Assembly (NCBI GenBank): GCA_038363925.1
Contig: JAQQWL010000003.1
Coordinates: forward strand, 1,488,001 to 1,552,000
Source of the DNA: Apiospora phragmitis
Taxonomy: Eukaryota; Ascomycota; Sordariomycetes; Amphisphaeriales; Apiosporaceae
DNA: 64,000 bases
Direction of reading: 5' to 3'
Both the position numbers and the translations under genes were made by a program. Of this stretch, positions 11,902 through 23,900 are shown one piece after another. The notes beneath the pieces are model-generated. The model saw only the letters and a list, made by a program, of their open reading frames with translations, was not told where the DNA came from and did no database searches. Within the stretch, counting starts at the first letter, position 1; each line of letters opens with the position of its first letter.

Positions 11902-12834
11902 CTAGGAGGTGCTAGTTGGCGTGGAGTCTGTTTCTGTTTCGCCAAGGATGCTGTGAAGCCCCACCAGCGGGGGATGACGATTGGTATCGTTGCTGTCGGC
12001 AGGGTCAAAGCTTCTGTTGTTCTCGGACGTCCTGGCTCTCCTAAGCAGTTTCAGCGAGCCGTAGACAGATGGCGCATTGCAAACGAAAATAGCCACGACT
12101 ATCTGCACCGAAGCCCAGATGCTGCGCACATTCTGGTCCGGCTCTTGGAAGGTTTGCACGGCCCGGGTGATACTGATTCCTATGCATATCAACCCCAACC
12201 CGACCAAGACATAGATCCGCAACCTAGTGGACCACTTGTGCTTGGGGAGTCGCGTGAGTGGAAAAGCGATGATGAAGACCACAATGTCGAGAAAGATGTT
12301 GCAACTAGTCTGCATCAGTAGTTGGGCGTACGCCCTCCTGCAGGGATCAGGTTCAGGGTGCCTCTTCCAATATAATCTGAACGGGCGGCACTCGAGAAAG
12401 GTGACTAAGACGACGGCGATGAAGGACACGACCACCACACACGAGATGGCGCGTAGTGCCCAGGTCATGACGGTGACGCCGTGCACGAGACGTGCATAGA
12501 AGGAGAGGATCAGGCAGATCTGGAGCCAGAGGATCAGGCTGAAGAGGACCCTGGCAACCAGAACGAGGATCTGACCAGCTCTGTAGGTGGCATGGTCCGT
12601 CTCTTGGCCAGACCCGCCGCCCGGGGCTCCGCTAACTGCCCCGAACTGCAGGTAATAATAGGTGGCGACGAGACGTCCGACCACGGCCGCAATTGAGGCG
12701 GATGCGAGGTAAAAGTTGAGGTTGAATTTGCGTTTTCGCCAGTTTTCGAGGACGAGTCGAGTGAAAAGCATGACGAGGCTCAGGGCTGAGGACACATAGT
12801 CAAGTGTCTGCGCAATCGGGGGAGCATACGGCAT
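11902..12834 (-). CDS. Fungal rhodopsin-fold (PTH11-like) seven-helix membrane protein
   Basis: This is an intact single-exon frame of 310 codons. It reads as an integral membrane protein of the fungal rhodopsin-domain superfamily that includes PTH11-like receptors. Seven hydrophobic stretches follow each other: about residues 10-28, 42-62, 88-110, 126-148, 174-195, 205-224 and 238-258. As usual for the family, an N-rich basic loop (ENWRKRKFNLNFYLAS) follows helix 1. A Cys in the extracellular-type loop (FLECRPF) and a second one (DPCRRAYAQ) occupy the usual positions. The cytoplasmic tail is short, polar and rich in Ser/Thr. Ligand and role cannot be told from sequence. The next gene in this direction, the dehydrogenase, is 1 kb upstream. 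No lesion is seen, unlike the second family member at 16854. Confidence 0.8.
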   Translation of the reverse strand: MPYAPPIAQTLDYVSSALSLVMLFTRLVLENWRKRKFNLNFYLASASIAAVVGRLVATYYYLQFGAVSGAPGGGSGQETDHATYRAGQILVLVARVLFSLILWLQICLILSFYARLVHGVTVMTWALRAISCVVVVSFIAVVLVTFLECRPFRLYWKRHPEPDPCRRAYAQLLMQTSCNIFLDIVVFIIAFPLTRLPKHKWSTRLRIYVLVGLGLICIGISITRAVQTFQEPDQNVRSIWASVQIVVAIFVCNAPSVYGSLKLLRRARTSENNRSFDPADSNDTNRHPPLVGLHSILGETETDSTPTSTS

Positions 12835-13898
12835 GGCAGCGTGGCAGCGCGTGTCCGTTCTGCATCTTTAGGTAATTGCGTAGGTTAGGGATTCGGAGAT
12901 AAAGGAAAAAGCAAGCAAAGGCGGCTAGAAGAACCGTTGCAGGCGTTGGACGACATGGTGTGTAGGGTTGTTGAAGATGAAGCCGAGTAGGTCCTGCCAG
13001 CCTGCACTGGTTTTTTTTTTTTTTTTTTTGTTCTTTTCCCTTCCGTGCTTACCCTGTTTCCTTTGTTACGGACCAATCACGAAATGACAGAAATGAGCTC
13101 GCAACGGCAGTTGTTCCTGTCAGGCTGTGTCAGCGATGGTTGACTCTTTGGCCTTTAAACTTTTCGCGGCGCACCGTTCGGGTTCCCAATTTCGGGGAAA
13201 ACTATATTGCAATTAGGTAAGATCGACTCTCGGGTGCTACCTCCCAGGGATGCGGATACGGCGTACTGCTAGAAGGTAGGTACTACGTAAGGTTATTTCA
13301 GGGGCCAGTACAGTTCATACTACAGCCTGACAGGGCGACAGAAAGTTTGAGAAGCGGCTCAACTGGATATGCTTATATTAAGAACGTCCGAAGACATATG
13401 CGAATTGCCAGGCAAGGCGTCCATTAATTCGATCACGTTGTATGACGATGGGCAACGTGATTACTAGGCATTTTGGCGGATTGCTTCGGCAGATTTTCCG
13501 ACCCCAATCCGGTACGGACATTAAAAAGATGCCGGGATAAGCAAAACAACCAGCCTTACTCCAATAGTTGTTAATAATGGTAATAACGGCCATAAAATCG
13601 AATTATTACACATCTACCGTTTCTAAGAGTGTTATGCGAGCGTTGGCGGCATAGCTTGAGGTTTTGCTGGTAATATCCGGTTAGTCCAGCGTCTTGTCAA
13701 AGTTACTTGTGCCCGATCCCGAGGGGAGGGGAACGTACTCCACATGGCGGGGTGCATGCGTGGAAACTTCAAAATGTAAGGTTACTTTGGAAATCGCCGA
13801 TGCTGGTGGCATTTACTTACATACCATCCCTCTAGCTTGCTAGTAGTAGCTATTTCTTGCTCGACTGTTACGTCAGCTGACTGAATACATGCATCCTC
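12835..13898. other. Intergenic region with a poly-T tract
   Basis: No gene is seen. A run of about 19 T lies near 13012-13030. A short minus-strand open frame at 13378-13593 has no recognisable domain and no supporting signals; I do not call it. Confidence 0.5.
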
Positions 13899-14923
13899 TC
13901 AAGCCTGCCCGCCCGCCATGACCGCCAGCAGCCGCTCCAGTACGTCGTCCTCGCCCGGGTAGTCCCCCTTGATCGTGTCGAAGGCCGGCAGCAGCACGGC
14001 GTCGTCGATCTCCTTGTACCGGCCGCACGCGACGTGCAGCAGGTTGCCGTGCCGGGACGCGTCCGCCATGAGCAGCGCCGCCGCGCGCGCCACGGCCGAC
14101 GCCGGCTGGATCTCGACGCCGATCTGCTCCATCATGCCCCGCAGGTTCGGCAGCACGCTGCTGTCCGTCCACGTCGGCGCCAGCGTGTTGACCCGGACCG
14201 GCAGCTGCGCCGCCTTCGTCAGGGTCGTGAGGCTGCGGCCGAAGCCGATGACGCCGTGTTTGGCCGTGGCTAATCAATCATCTTATGTTAGAATATGGGC
14301 GGGGGTAACTTGCTGGGTTTGGTGTGGATACGTACAGTAATCCACGGCTCGGAGCCTTTGCAAGCCTGTCGTGGAACCGCAGAGCACGATGCTGCCGCCG
14401 TCGGCTTGCTGTCGGATGTGATACAGTGCCAACGTGCACGTGTTCATGAGCCCCTTCAGACTGACATCTATGACATCGTAGTTCGGCTCCTTGAGGTCTC
14501 CGTTATCGTCCACTTCCATGGACAGGAAGTCGGCACGCGGGCCCAAGCCGGCGTTGGCAAAAACAGAGTCGATGCGGCCATAGAGCCCCTTGGTCTTCTT
14601 GAACATGGCGACGAGATCGGTCCAGATGGTGACGTTGGTCTTGACAAAAGCGTACTCCCCCGCCGCAGACGACTCGGGCTGCTTGGCGGGCTCTTGCAGA
14701 TCCGCATTGATTACGCGAGCTCCGAGGGAGAGCAGCAGTTCAACGGTGGCCTGGCCGATGCCCGATGAGCCCCCTTAAAATCCAACAATATTAGAACATT
14801 CCTTTCGTTCCCTCATCCAGCCACCACCAACTTCAGGTCGCCGGAGAAACTCGTACCTGTGACTATGACCGCCTTGCCTTTCAACCCCCTCAACTCGTCG
14901 TCATTGATAAGGAATTCGGCCAT
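13899..14923 (-). CDS. Classical short-chain dehydrogenase/reductase (SDR), three exons
   Basis: This is an NAD(P)-dependent oxidoreductase of the classical SDR family; the substrate is unknown. Exons are 14857-14923, 14336-14773 and 13899-14269. The 83-nt and 66-nt introns have GT/AG ends (5' sites GTACGA and GTACGT). Splicing gives 291 codons and rebuilds the family motifs exactly: TGGSSGIG for cofactor binding across intron 1, NAGLG in strand 4, a Ser in VLCGSTTG, and the catalytic YSTAK across intron 2. The start is the first ATG before NDDELRGLKGKAVIVTG. The 3' exon is markedly GC-rich. No lesion is seen. Neighbours give no pathway context. Confidence 0.88.
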
Positions 14924-16853
14924 GACGAAAAGTATATGTTGCGCGCGCCCGCTCGTGTGGTTTAAATGTGATTGATAAATTGTCGTAAGGATGTCAAAGA
15001 AAACAAGATAATCCCAGTTGTCCAAAAGAAAAGCGATGGACACTTAAATGAGAATCTTCCGGGTAAATATCCACGTTGTTGAACCCCTTGCTGGCATCGA
15101 GCACGAACGTCTGAGGGGTAAGGGTTTTACCTGCATGGAAGTGACTACGTGTAACCTTACCGCCACCTGTGACACGCGACTGATGGATCCTGCTCCATTT
15201 CAAAGTACTTACGTTTTACTCATGCTGGCAAGCAAATGGGATCTCTTTATCTTGACCTTTACAGAAATAATACATGTACAATATCACAGAAAGCAGCCGG
15301 GTCGCTGGTGGGGTAGGACCTCTGGTCTGGGTTGTTCAAACGCTTCCGGTAGGTACTGACTGGTCACCTAATCTTCTAGAAGGCGAGTGCATGTGTGATG
15401 CTTCGATTCTGTACTTGAAGCTAAGTATGCAAGTGAGAGGTCGAGGCGTGGTTCTGTGTTAGTGCATCCCCACAGCTGGGAGTCCTAGCCTCATGCAGCT
15501 GGTCCAGAAAATATCAACTTGCGGGCTGCTTAATGTTTCCTATGATAACGATAGGAAACTCCAGGCATAGACGCACATATTCGTTCGATCAGAATCATAC
15601 GATACACGTATCGGCGCTAGCCAGGCAGCTAATTACTCCTTGCGGATCGCACCCGCGCTGCCTACAGCCCATAGCGCGGTAACTAGAGAGTTTAGTCACC
15701 GCGCCACTGCTACAAGTCTGTGTACGGAATAGCATACTTACTAGATACAGACATGGAATTACATGAAAGGAAAGCCAAAGGAGCTGGCTGCAGTAACGTG
15801 GCAAACAGTGGGTGCTTTGTTTCGGACAACAGCTTACAGCGCCTCCAGTTTATTACAGTTCTCATATAGATAAGAATACTAGGTAGTTGTCATGTACACA
15901 GAAGGCTTGTTGGGCTTTACATAGCTGATCGGGTGTATTTGGCATACGAAAGAAAGATCACTTCATGGTCTTTGTCTAAAGGGCTAGAGAGAAGTAGGTT
16001 GCAGGGTCGATATAGTGAAGGAGAGAAACCTGCCTTTCCATATCTCATCAAGTTAAAACGTCAGGGAATTTTTACTCCTACATCCTGGAGCCTGCATCGG
16101 CTGGCGGTAGCGCTAGCGGGTTGTGGCGCTTTGGAATCTGGGCCGGGACGCGCCGGTGCTGGGTATAGTATGGGTTCTGGTTAGATATACGCAGACGCCA
16201 GGACCATCGTCTTGCCTGCTTCAGGTCTGGCCAGGTTCTTGTTCGCGTCAGGACGGGTGGAAATGTTTCTCTGCTCGAACTAGACCCAGCACCCTTCCTG
16301 GGCTTGCCCACGACTATTAAGCAACACAACAGGTGTGGATTCCTGCAGTCTACTCGAAGCCTGTCATGACAATCAAGTATTGGGTGTTATCTGGCTTAAT
16401 ACTTCCCGAAGGCGTGCCAATCTGACGGGTTTGCCTCTTAGCCATGGTGCCATTAATTTGCAGATCAGTTGTTTTGTGCGGGGAGAAGAATGTACCTGAC
16501 CGTTAGAAGTCAACCGGCTGTTGGTATGTTGAATTCAAACAGCAATGACCTGAGACATTGATTTAAGTGGGATGATTTTCCAAGCTGATTGCCAGTCTAG
16601 AGTCCAAGCCAGGAGTCCCCTAGGGAAGCATCCTAGCCTAGTCTCTCTCGACCCAGTTGTATCCGTTCCGACAACCCGCATAGGAGGGAGGGTCATGGGG
16701 TCTTCTAACGGTTGGTTACCTCTCCGTTTATAATAACTATGTGTGAGTAACTGGCCCCCATTCGTATTATTTCTGGTTCCACTTCTAACAATCCAAAAAG
16801 GCATCTTGCCTACACGCACCCTCTCGACACAGCTCGTCGAGAACCCGCTGTCA
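14924..16853. other. Intergenic region, no protein gene seen
   Basis: Nearly 2 kb with only short unsupported open frames. The one structured feature is a tRNA-like promoter pair on the minus strand at 15644-15706, listed separately. The stretch ends at the start codon of a plus-strand membrane protein gene. Confidence 0.5.
15600..15712 (-). repeat. Possible tRNA-derived SINE or decayed tRNA-like sequence
   Basis: On the minus strand, TGGCGCGGTGA (15706-15696) resembles a Pol III A box, with two differences from TGGCGCAGTGG. GGGTGCGATCC (15654-15644) resembles a B box. They are spaced about 40 bases apart, within the usual range. A near-perfect hairpin (GCGCGGT paired with ACCGCGC) lies between 15674 and 15704. 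No complete tRNA cloverleaf can be drawn, so a SINE head is more likely than a working tRNA. The 3' end of the repeat is not defined. Confidence 0.3.
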
Positions 16854-17960
16854 ATGGTGAACGTGGCGGGCGAGGGAGCTCCCCTACTCTATATCACTAT
16901 CGTGTTTTTGGTTCTATCATGGCTCACGTTTGTGATCAGAGTGGGAGTTCGGAGATGGATTCGAGGCTTCGGAACTGACGATTGGCTTTTGGGCGGCGGC
17001 TTGGTAGGGTTCCTCCTCACGATCCCCTTCTCCAGCAGCAGACAGTATAGCTGACAAGGTTAAACTCACGACGCAGATCCTTTACACTATCACAGCTGCC
17101 TTGGTAATTTTCTGTTGTTTCTATGGCGCGGGGCAGTACTCAGATGCGCTCACGGTTGGTGATATGCAGGCCGGAACCAAGGTAGGTTTTATTCCCCCTT
17201 ACACCCAACGTTCGGGTTCTTGCGGCTCAGGGTTGACCATATCCGCACATATAACAGCTCTTCTTCATCGCCGAGTTCTTCTATGCCGCTTGCACCGTGC
17301 TCATCAAGTGCAGCATCAGCGTGACCCTGCTACGCATAGCCGACGCGCGCTGACGCTTCGTCTGGACCCTCTGGGCCGTCATGGCCTTGACGGCCATCGC
17401 GGCTGTTGTCTTCATCCTTGCCATCGCCAACATCTGCCACCCCATCACCATGCTTTGGGGCGCAACGACCCAGGGGTCCTGCAACCCGAGTCTCAACAGC
17501 ACCGTCAGCTTTTTCTTCTCGGCCGTCTCTATTGTGACGGATCTCGTGCTGGCCATCCTCCCGGGGATTATGCTGTGGAACATCCGCATGAAGAAGACCG
17601 TCAAGTTCTCGGTTATGATCATCCTCGGATTGGCTGCTTTGTGAGTCTCTACCTTCATCATGCTTGTGCGGTCAAGTCTGCATCATAAGCTACTGACTAA
17701 TAATTTCTCTACTTCAGTGCAAGTTGTGCAACTGTCGTCAGGCTTCGATACTTGACCCTGTATAATGACCAAACCGAATTCATGTACAGCACCGGTGCAA
17801 TTGGTCTGTGGTCGATCCTGGAAGAAGTAATCGGCATAATCGCCGGCTCGCTGCCGGCGCTCCGCCCCTTACTGAGTCTCCGTGCTCTTCGCGGCAATGG
17901 TCAAAGCACCGGTGGCACTTCGGCAAGCGACGCAAACCACCTACCGGGAGGGCTAGAGCT

Positions 17961-17991
<31 letters not shown>

Positions 17992-18268
17992 GACCCCTCT
18001 TCCGTACATCCACACGCGACAAGGATCGAACGCCATACGACTTAGCGTCTTCGACTTCTCACCCGCTTCGGAGTCGGGGAGCCTGCGGGGCTGGGGAAAC
18101 CGCCGGGGTTCGGCCAAGGGCGGCTACGGCAACGAAGACGACGATGGGGACAGCCAGAGGCAGATCATGAAAGAGGTCCACGTCACTGTCGAGGCCGAAG
18201 ACTCGGACCAGGCCGTCTCGGATGACTGGATCAGACAGCAGGTCCTGGGCGGGGAGACATCAAGATGA
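16854..18268 (+). pseudogene. Fungal rhodopsin-fold (PTH11-like) membrane protein with an in-frame stop
   Basis: This is a second member of the rhodopsin-fold family, with four exons: 16854-17003, 17077-17181, 17258-17640 and 17718 onward. All three introns (73, 76 and 77 nt) have GT/AG ends and keep frame. Family marks are visible: RRWIRGFGTDDW after helix 1, FFYAACTVLIKCSISVTLLRI, a CNPSLN loop, RLRYLTLYND and LWSILEEVIGIIAGSLPALRPLL. The TGA at 17351-17353, within ...RIADAR-stop-RFVW, replaces what is normally Arg in this family; CGA to TGA is one transition. Downstream of an AGC microsatellite (17961-17990) the natural tail (RLSVFDF..., VHVTVEAEDSD, stop at 18268) lies in another frame; the direct frame stops at 18045. 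An unrecognised intron could explain the tail but not the TGA. Confidence 0.75.
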
Positions 18269-18677
18269 AGCAGCTGAGCACATGCCAACTGAAAACGGAT
18301 CATTTCTTTGCATTTAACGGATACCCAAAATTTTGTACATTATTAAACAGTCACGGAAATGTGCTTTTGTATGGACTGACATACTCATACATGATAATGC
18401 ATGGATATATACGATATTACACACCATATGGAATAAACCAGATGTCTACCTAACTCCAAAATGCTTCATTTCTCACGTGATACCCCTATCATACACACTC
18501 GATTCGGGAAATTCAGTCTTGGTTGGATATTGCATAAACGGCAATAGTTCCCTTAGGTCGTCCCAGAACGACCCGTCACGGTTATCTCGTGGGCTTAACG
18601 CCGAGTGCGTGGTTATCAGGAATAATAATATGTTCTGCAACTCTAACCCCTGAATTGCTTTTGTAGTAATAGCTAGT
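18269..18677. other. Intergenic region between convergent genes
   Basis: No gene or repeat is seen. It contains the 3' flanks of the plus-strand rhodopsin-fold gene and the minus-strand SnoaL-like gene. Confidence 0.5.
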
Positions 18678-19623
18678 CTAGTAGTCGATGATATCGTTCC
18701 CAGTCAGATTCGGCTTGACTTCTTTACCCTCCAGCCAGTCCTTGCACTTCTTTTAAAGAATATTACTTTGAGGCCCATGAGCGTTAAGGTCGAGCATTGG
18801 TGGGTGGCCGACCTTGTCCTCACACCAGCACAGATAGCGATATCCGCTGTTTTCCCCATGTCAGCCAGTCTCCTTGGGTTTTAGTGTATGAGGGAACCAC
18901 TCCGCTTGCATTACTACAAGCTGCGTTCAGAAGGAGGAAAGTAATTACCTCGGGTACTTTTCCACCTCGGATTCGGGGATGTCAAAACCACCCACCGTGG
19001 GGTTGACGACAATCATCTTGTCTTTGTCGAAGAGAAGGGTGAAGAGTGCGACGCCCCAGACGCCCTCCCGACGCTCGAGCAAGGCGAAGAACCGGCAGTC
19101 TGCTTCGTTGTCCATCTCTTTGCCGTCGATGGTCACGCGGCAGGTGATGGTGACTTTCAGTTTGGATACTGCACGATCTCCCTGGACATCGACTGTTTGT
19201 CTACGTGACTTCGCCTTAGCCTCGATAGGTATTTCCAGGAAGCAGAAAGAAAAAGTTTCGGTGGGTAGTCTCTGGACAAAGGGCCGGTTTCTTCCTCACT
19301 TACCCGGTGACTCGATGCAGGATATGAAACATACCCTTCTTCTGTTCGGCGAAGGCAGCTTTCGAAGCGGCGATGAACTGTTCAATGGTGCCCTGCTCCC
19401 ACGATGTGGTGATGTAGGCGCCGGGATGGAACATGGATTTGTAGTTTTTCTATTCTGCGGCGTCTCGGTAGACAGGCCATCCCTCACAAAACTCGCGGAT
19501 CTCCATTCGGTCCAACAAGTACTGCCTATCCGGGTCTGAAGCAATGTTGCGTGCGGCCTTATCGGGTCGCAAGGCCAAAGGCGCTTGCTCGACGTGGTAT
19601 AAATCTGCAGAGGGCGCGAGCAT
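18678..19623 (-). pseudogene. SnoaL-like (NTF2-fold) domain protein with two in-frame stops
   Basis: The three exons are 19304-19623, 18949-19200 and 18678-18846. The introns are 103 and 102 nt with GTAAGT and GTAATT 5' sites and AG ends. The spliced length is 247 codons, in frame throughout. Visible motifs fit the fungal SnoaL-like group: REFCEGWPVYRDAAE, SMFHPGAYITTSWE, HILHRVTG, VTITCRVTIDGKEMDNEADC and KYPSGYRYL. Members include small ligand-binding or isomerase-like proteins; no reaction can be assigned. A TAG at 19450-19452 replaces the Trp that follows DAAE. A TAA at 18753-18755 interrupts the C-terminal helix. Both are explained by TpG or CpA becoming TpA. The start ATG is the first before LAPSADLYHVEQAP; an upstream ATG at 19716 is less likely. 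Confidence 0.78.
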
Positions 19624-20988
19624 GATGAATCGCGTCTGGAAAGGGGTTTTGCTGGCTGAAGGAAAACTTATCTGAGTAAACGTGTGGTTATTCGACCAGA
19701 GTATATTCGTCTTCAAACCTGCGGCTCTGGCTGCTTTTTATGCATTTTCAACTCTCTTTTCCTCTATGGTGATCTCGTTCCGTACTACTTACAATGCCTT
19801 CTCACACGTAGCACTCGCTCAATAACACTACCACATGTCCTCACGAGATATTGTTCTCTCTTAGCCTCGGTCCGGTGCCAAGTCATAAGATTATTTGGCC
19901 TTGATGGTTGGCGCTCGTATGAGTATGACGGGGTGGTCAGTGGAGGAGGATCACTGAGCCACTGTGGTGGGCCTGTCCCTGGTTGAGGATAGGCTGGACT
20001 GTTCTGGAGCGTCGGATCCATACTGGGGAAGAAAGGCTGGAGTGGCCCGAAGCATCCGAACCCGTACTGGAGAAACAAGCTTCGATCTTCTTCGGCTATG
20101 GTTCCGTTAGATACGCCGTCTATCGTGATATATATAACCCGGTCGACCAACAGGATGCTAACCTGCTAACAAGATCGCACGCTTCAGCCCACTTCTATAT
20201 GCGAGGTCGGGGATGGCGTTGTCCTAACCCTATATGCTATCAACCAACTTGTAATTTCTCTCCAACCTACGTACCGCGGCTGTAACGGTTGACCGGCTGT
20301 CGCGATGACCTCTAGGTTAGCAAAGACACACCTTGTAACCCCAGGCCGCACCCCCGGGCCAAGCTGCCCACCGGCGCAAGTGGAGATGACAACGAAATGG
20401 ATCACGGGGATCAGGTGGATTATGAGTGGACCCCTTCGCTCCAACGAGAAGTATCGTCGATTTGGTCTGATTTAGGTGTGCAGATGATGTTGAGCGTACT
20501 TGATTCTTTGCCAATAATATCGTACGATGTGCCGCCGCAGAAACCATGGGCCGATCATGATCCTGGCCCGTCACACTGCCTCTAGAAACCGTATCCACGG
20601 CAGCCAACCCCTCCGGGCCTCTGCCTTTTTACTTGTCCTGCATATGCAGCGTACCTGATTTGACATTCGTGAGACAAGTCTTCTTGCTTATCAAATCTCT
20701 TTATACTAAGTGCCACTCTTATGACAGAAAAGAGCCAGTACCTACACGCGACCTGGCAACCAGCAAGATGAGCAACAAAACAGTTTCCTGGGCCACAGAT
20801 AAGGATATTGAGGAACACCGTGGACGTCCTTACGCGGCTCTACATGCATGAACTGGCCATTAAAGTCAATGCACGTAAAACTCTCGGTCCAAGAAATGGG
20901 GTTTGCATAAGAACGTCAAAGCCAACCTTAGGGCGTCAGGGGGTTTTGAAGTCCGTCACAGAACCGACTTGATCGATTAAAACGGTTA
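19624..20988. other. Intergenic region before the second transposon block
   Basis: Composition is normal. A minus-strand open frame at 19785-20150 encodes a Pro-rich peptide (MDPTLQNSPAYPQPG...) and ends at a good 5' splice site (GTAAGT near 19796), so a small unrecognised gene or gene remnant is possible. I found no partner exon or domain. Nothing else is seen. The region ends with the TA at 20987-20988, where the first transposon of the block inserts. Confidence 0.4.
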
Positions 20989-23900
20989 ACGGTGGAGACC
21001 GCCTTCGGGCCCTCCCCTGCTTCGGGCCCCTTATTAACTAGTTCGCTTAAATGAACCATTTTAATTTAACGTCGCCTTTTTAGCTCGTCTTTACTATAAT
21101 AACTATATAAGAACTAGCCTCGCTATTATTGCTATTACTCTCTTTATTAAGAGTATTTTTAACTTTATTAATAGTTAATTATATGCGTTATATATCTTTA
21201 ATTATTATAAACTTTAAATTTAAAATTAAATTAACCTTCTTTTATTTTTTTAACTTTATAACATTTAATTAAGCTTCGAGTACTTAAAACTATCTCTTTA
21301 AAATAATAATTTATATTTTCTACTTATTAAATACTTTTTAAACTTTTTAAAATAATTAACACTACGTAATTATAATTTTTTAAGAGATTAATAAGTTATA
21401 CTTATTTTTGAAATTTTATTAACTTTTTTAAAATCGATTAAATAATATTTAAACTACGAAAAGTATTTTAAAATATATAAAACGTTTTATTAAACTCGTT
21501 AAGTATTCTTTTAATAAGATTAATTATTATATAACTAGTGTTTTCGAGTAAATAAAAGTTTAATAATAGTTTTACTATATTTATTAAGTAAAGACCGGCT
21601 ACTTTTTAATTACTTTAAATATTTTTCGATATATTAATTTAAAACGGTTAAATTAAAAGGTTAACGTATCCCATAAGCGAATATCCTATATAAGCGAATA
21701 TCTTATTTTTTTATACCTTTTTTAATAAAATATAAGTTAATTTTATTATAACGTATTTAATATATTAAAATTAATCGGAATCTTTACTTTTAAATATTTT
21801 TATATTATTTTAATAAGTATACGTATTATGCCCGGGCTTTTTATAGATTTTATAACGTTATAAACGTGTTTTAAACGTTTTTATATAATTACTTTTTTAA
21901 CGCGATTTATTTTATAATTATTTATTAACGTTTTTTTAAAACTATAGGTCTTTTTTAGTTTATATACGAAGTGATTTTTTATTTTATAGCCGTTTTTTTT
22001 ATACGGCGGCGCCGGCTAAGTATTTTATTTATTTTTTAAAGTGTCGCGTTTTTACTTTTTAAAAGAGTAACTCGGTATATAATATACGTTATAACTTTTA
22101 CGATCTAGTTAAAGCTAATTAAAATAAACGTCGGAAAGTTATTTTAATACCGTACGATACGGTTTCGAACGTATTCGGTTTAGGATTAGGTTTTAATCGG
22201 GTTATTTAAAGTTTTTAATTTTTAAGGAATAAATAGGCTAAAAAACGTCCCCGGAGGTGTTAAAGTATATAGCTTTATATTTAATTATAAAATAATATAT
22301 TCCAGATTATACGGGATAAGTCTTATTTTTTAAAAGCCTCCTTATATATTCGAAACGGTGAAAATCGCTTAGAACGTTTTTAAAAACGCTAGTAGGAAGT
22401 CTTCCTTTAAGATATAGGTAATATACGCCCGTATAAAATATTTAATTTCTTTCCCGTACGCTTTTTTTAATGTATAAAAACAGCCGATATTAAAAGGTTA
22501 GAGCTTATACGACGAATAAGAAGGTATATAAAGTGTGATAATCGAGTTCTTTTTATAATAGAGCTCGAAAGTTATCGAGTAGTAGCTTTCGTAGCCGTTT
22601 AAGATTAAAAGGCGATAACGACCTTTCGTATAAAACCTAGTATATTAATTAAAATATCGAATTTAGTCCTCGCTTTTTTTATTTATAGTTTAGTTATTTT
22701 TAGTAATTACGATTATTTAGTCTTTCGGTAATAGGCTGTTTTCGTATTAAAAAAAGAGGTGCGTTTTCCCGGTAAAGATAATATACGGAGGGATAGCGTA
22801 ACCGTATAATTCGACGCTTTAAATAATTATAACTTATTCCCGGTTCTTTTATTATATTACCCTAGGCTTTCCGCGTTGATCGGAGGTAGTTACGATTATT
22901 CTAGACGAGATTTAGCTTATAAGAAAGCCGGTCTCGTTAAAGTTATAAATATCCTCCTTTTAAATTTCGTACTTATAAATTATATTCCGTACGAGGGTAA
23001 ACTACGCGCGATATGCGTCGGGATCTTTATAGAAGACTCTTTAATAATTGATTCTTTAGTTAAAACGCGTCCGGAGGTCTGGTTATCGTTGTATAAAATT
23101 AAAGGCCTAATTAATACCGACACGTCCCGCGTCGCGTAAATTAAATAATCGATTCGTTATATTTTTTATATTATTTAACCGGGGAAGAAACGATCGCGTA
23201 TTTAAATTAATAATATATTAAATAATCGCATTTTTTTCGAAATTTAAAAGCTTTCGAAAATTCGTAAATATTTCGCGTCGTACAGGTTAACTATTTCGTT
23301 TACGCTATAAGGTTTTCGATAAGACGTAATAAATTAATATAGCTTTTTATACGTTTAAAATTAAATCTTTTTAGAGCGCTTAAAACGTTAGAATTATATT
23401 ACTTTTTTTTTAAAGTTATAATATTTTCGGACGTAAAAGAATATAAAAAAAGGTTAAGGCTATAAAGAAATTTATGAAAGTAGGATATTCGCTTGTATAA
23501 GATATTCGCTTGTGGGATACGTTATAAGATATATAAAGTATAAAAAGGTAAAAAAAGCGAATATAATAACGGAATTATAAATATATAAAAATAGTTATTA
23601 TATAACTTTCGTAATTATTTATAACGAGTAGTCGATATTTTAAAGCGGTATTTATAACAAAGATCTTTTCGAGTTATTTAATAACCGTCTTATTTATTAT
23701 TTATTTATTCTTCGTTACGATAAACTATTAATTTTTAAAAGAAAACTTAAATTAAAATAAAATTATTATTATTAAATAGTTTTATTTTTAAAAATAATTA
23801 ATAAAAGTAATATATACCTTTAAATAAATGAAGTTTAAACATTTAAACCTAGTTATTATTTTTAAATAAACTCGTTTTTAATATCATCGAGTATTAAACT

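Noticed and set aside
14034..14273. Long plus-strand frames over the dehydrogenase 3' exon
   Set aside because: GC-rich coding sequence leaves open frames on the opposite strand; the minus strand carries the SDR motifs.
16535..16819. Minus-strand open frame of 94 codons upstream of the second rhodopsin-fold gene
   Set aside because: No domain, and it covers the likely promoter of the plus-strand gene.
21664..23522. CRISPR-like or satellite reading of the repeated AAGCGAATATC motif
   Set aside because: The repeats are only the tandem 17-bp units of transposon ends, inverted at the other end and flanked by TA; no array exists.
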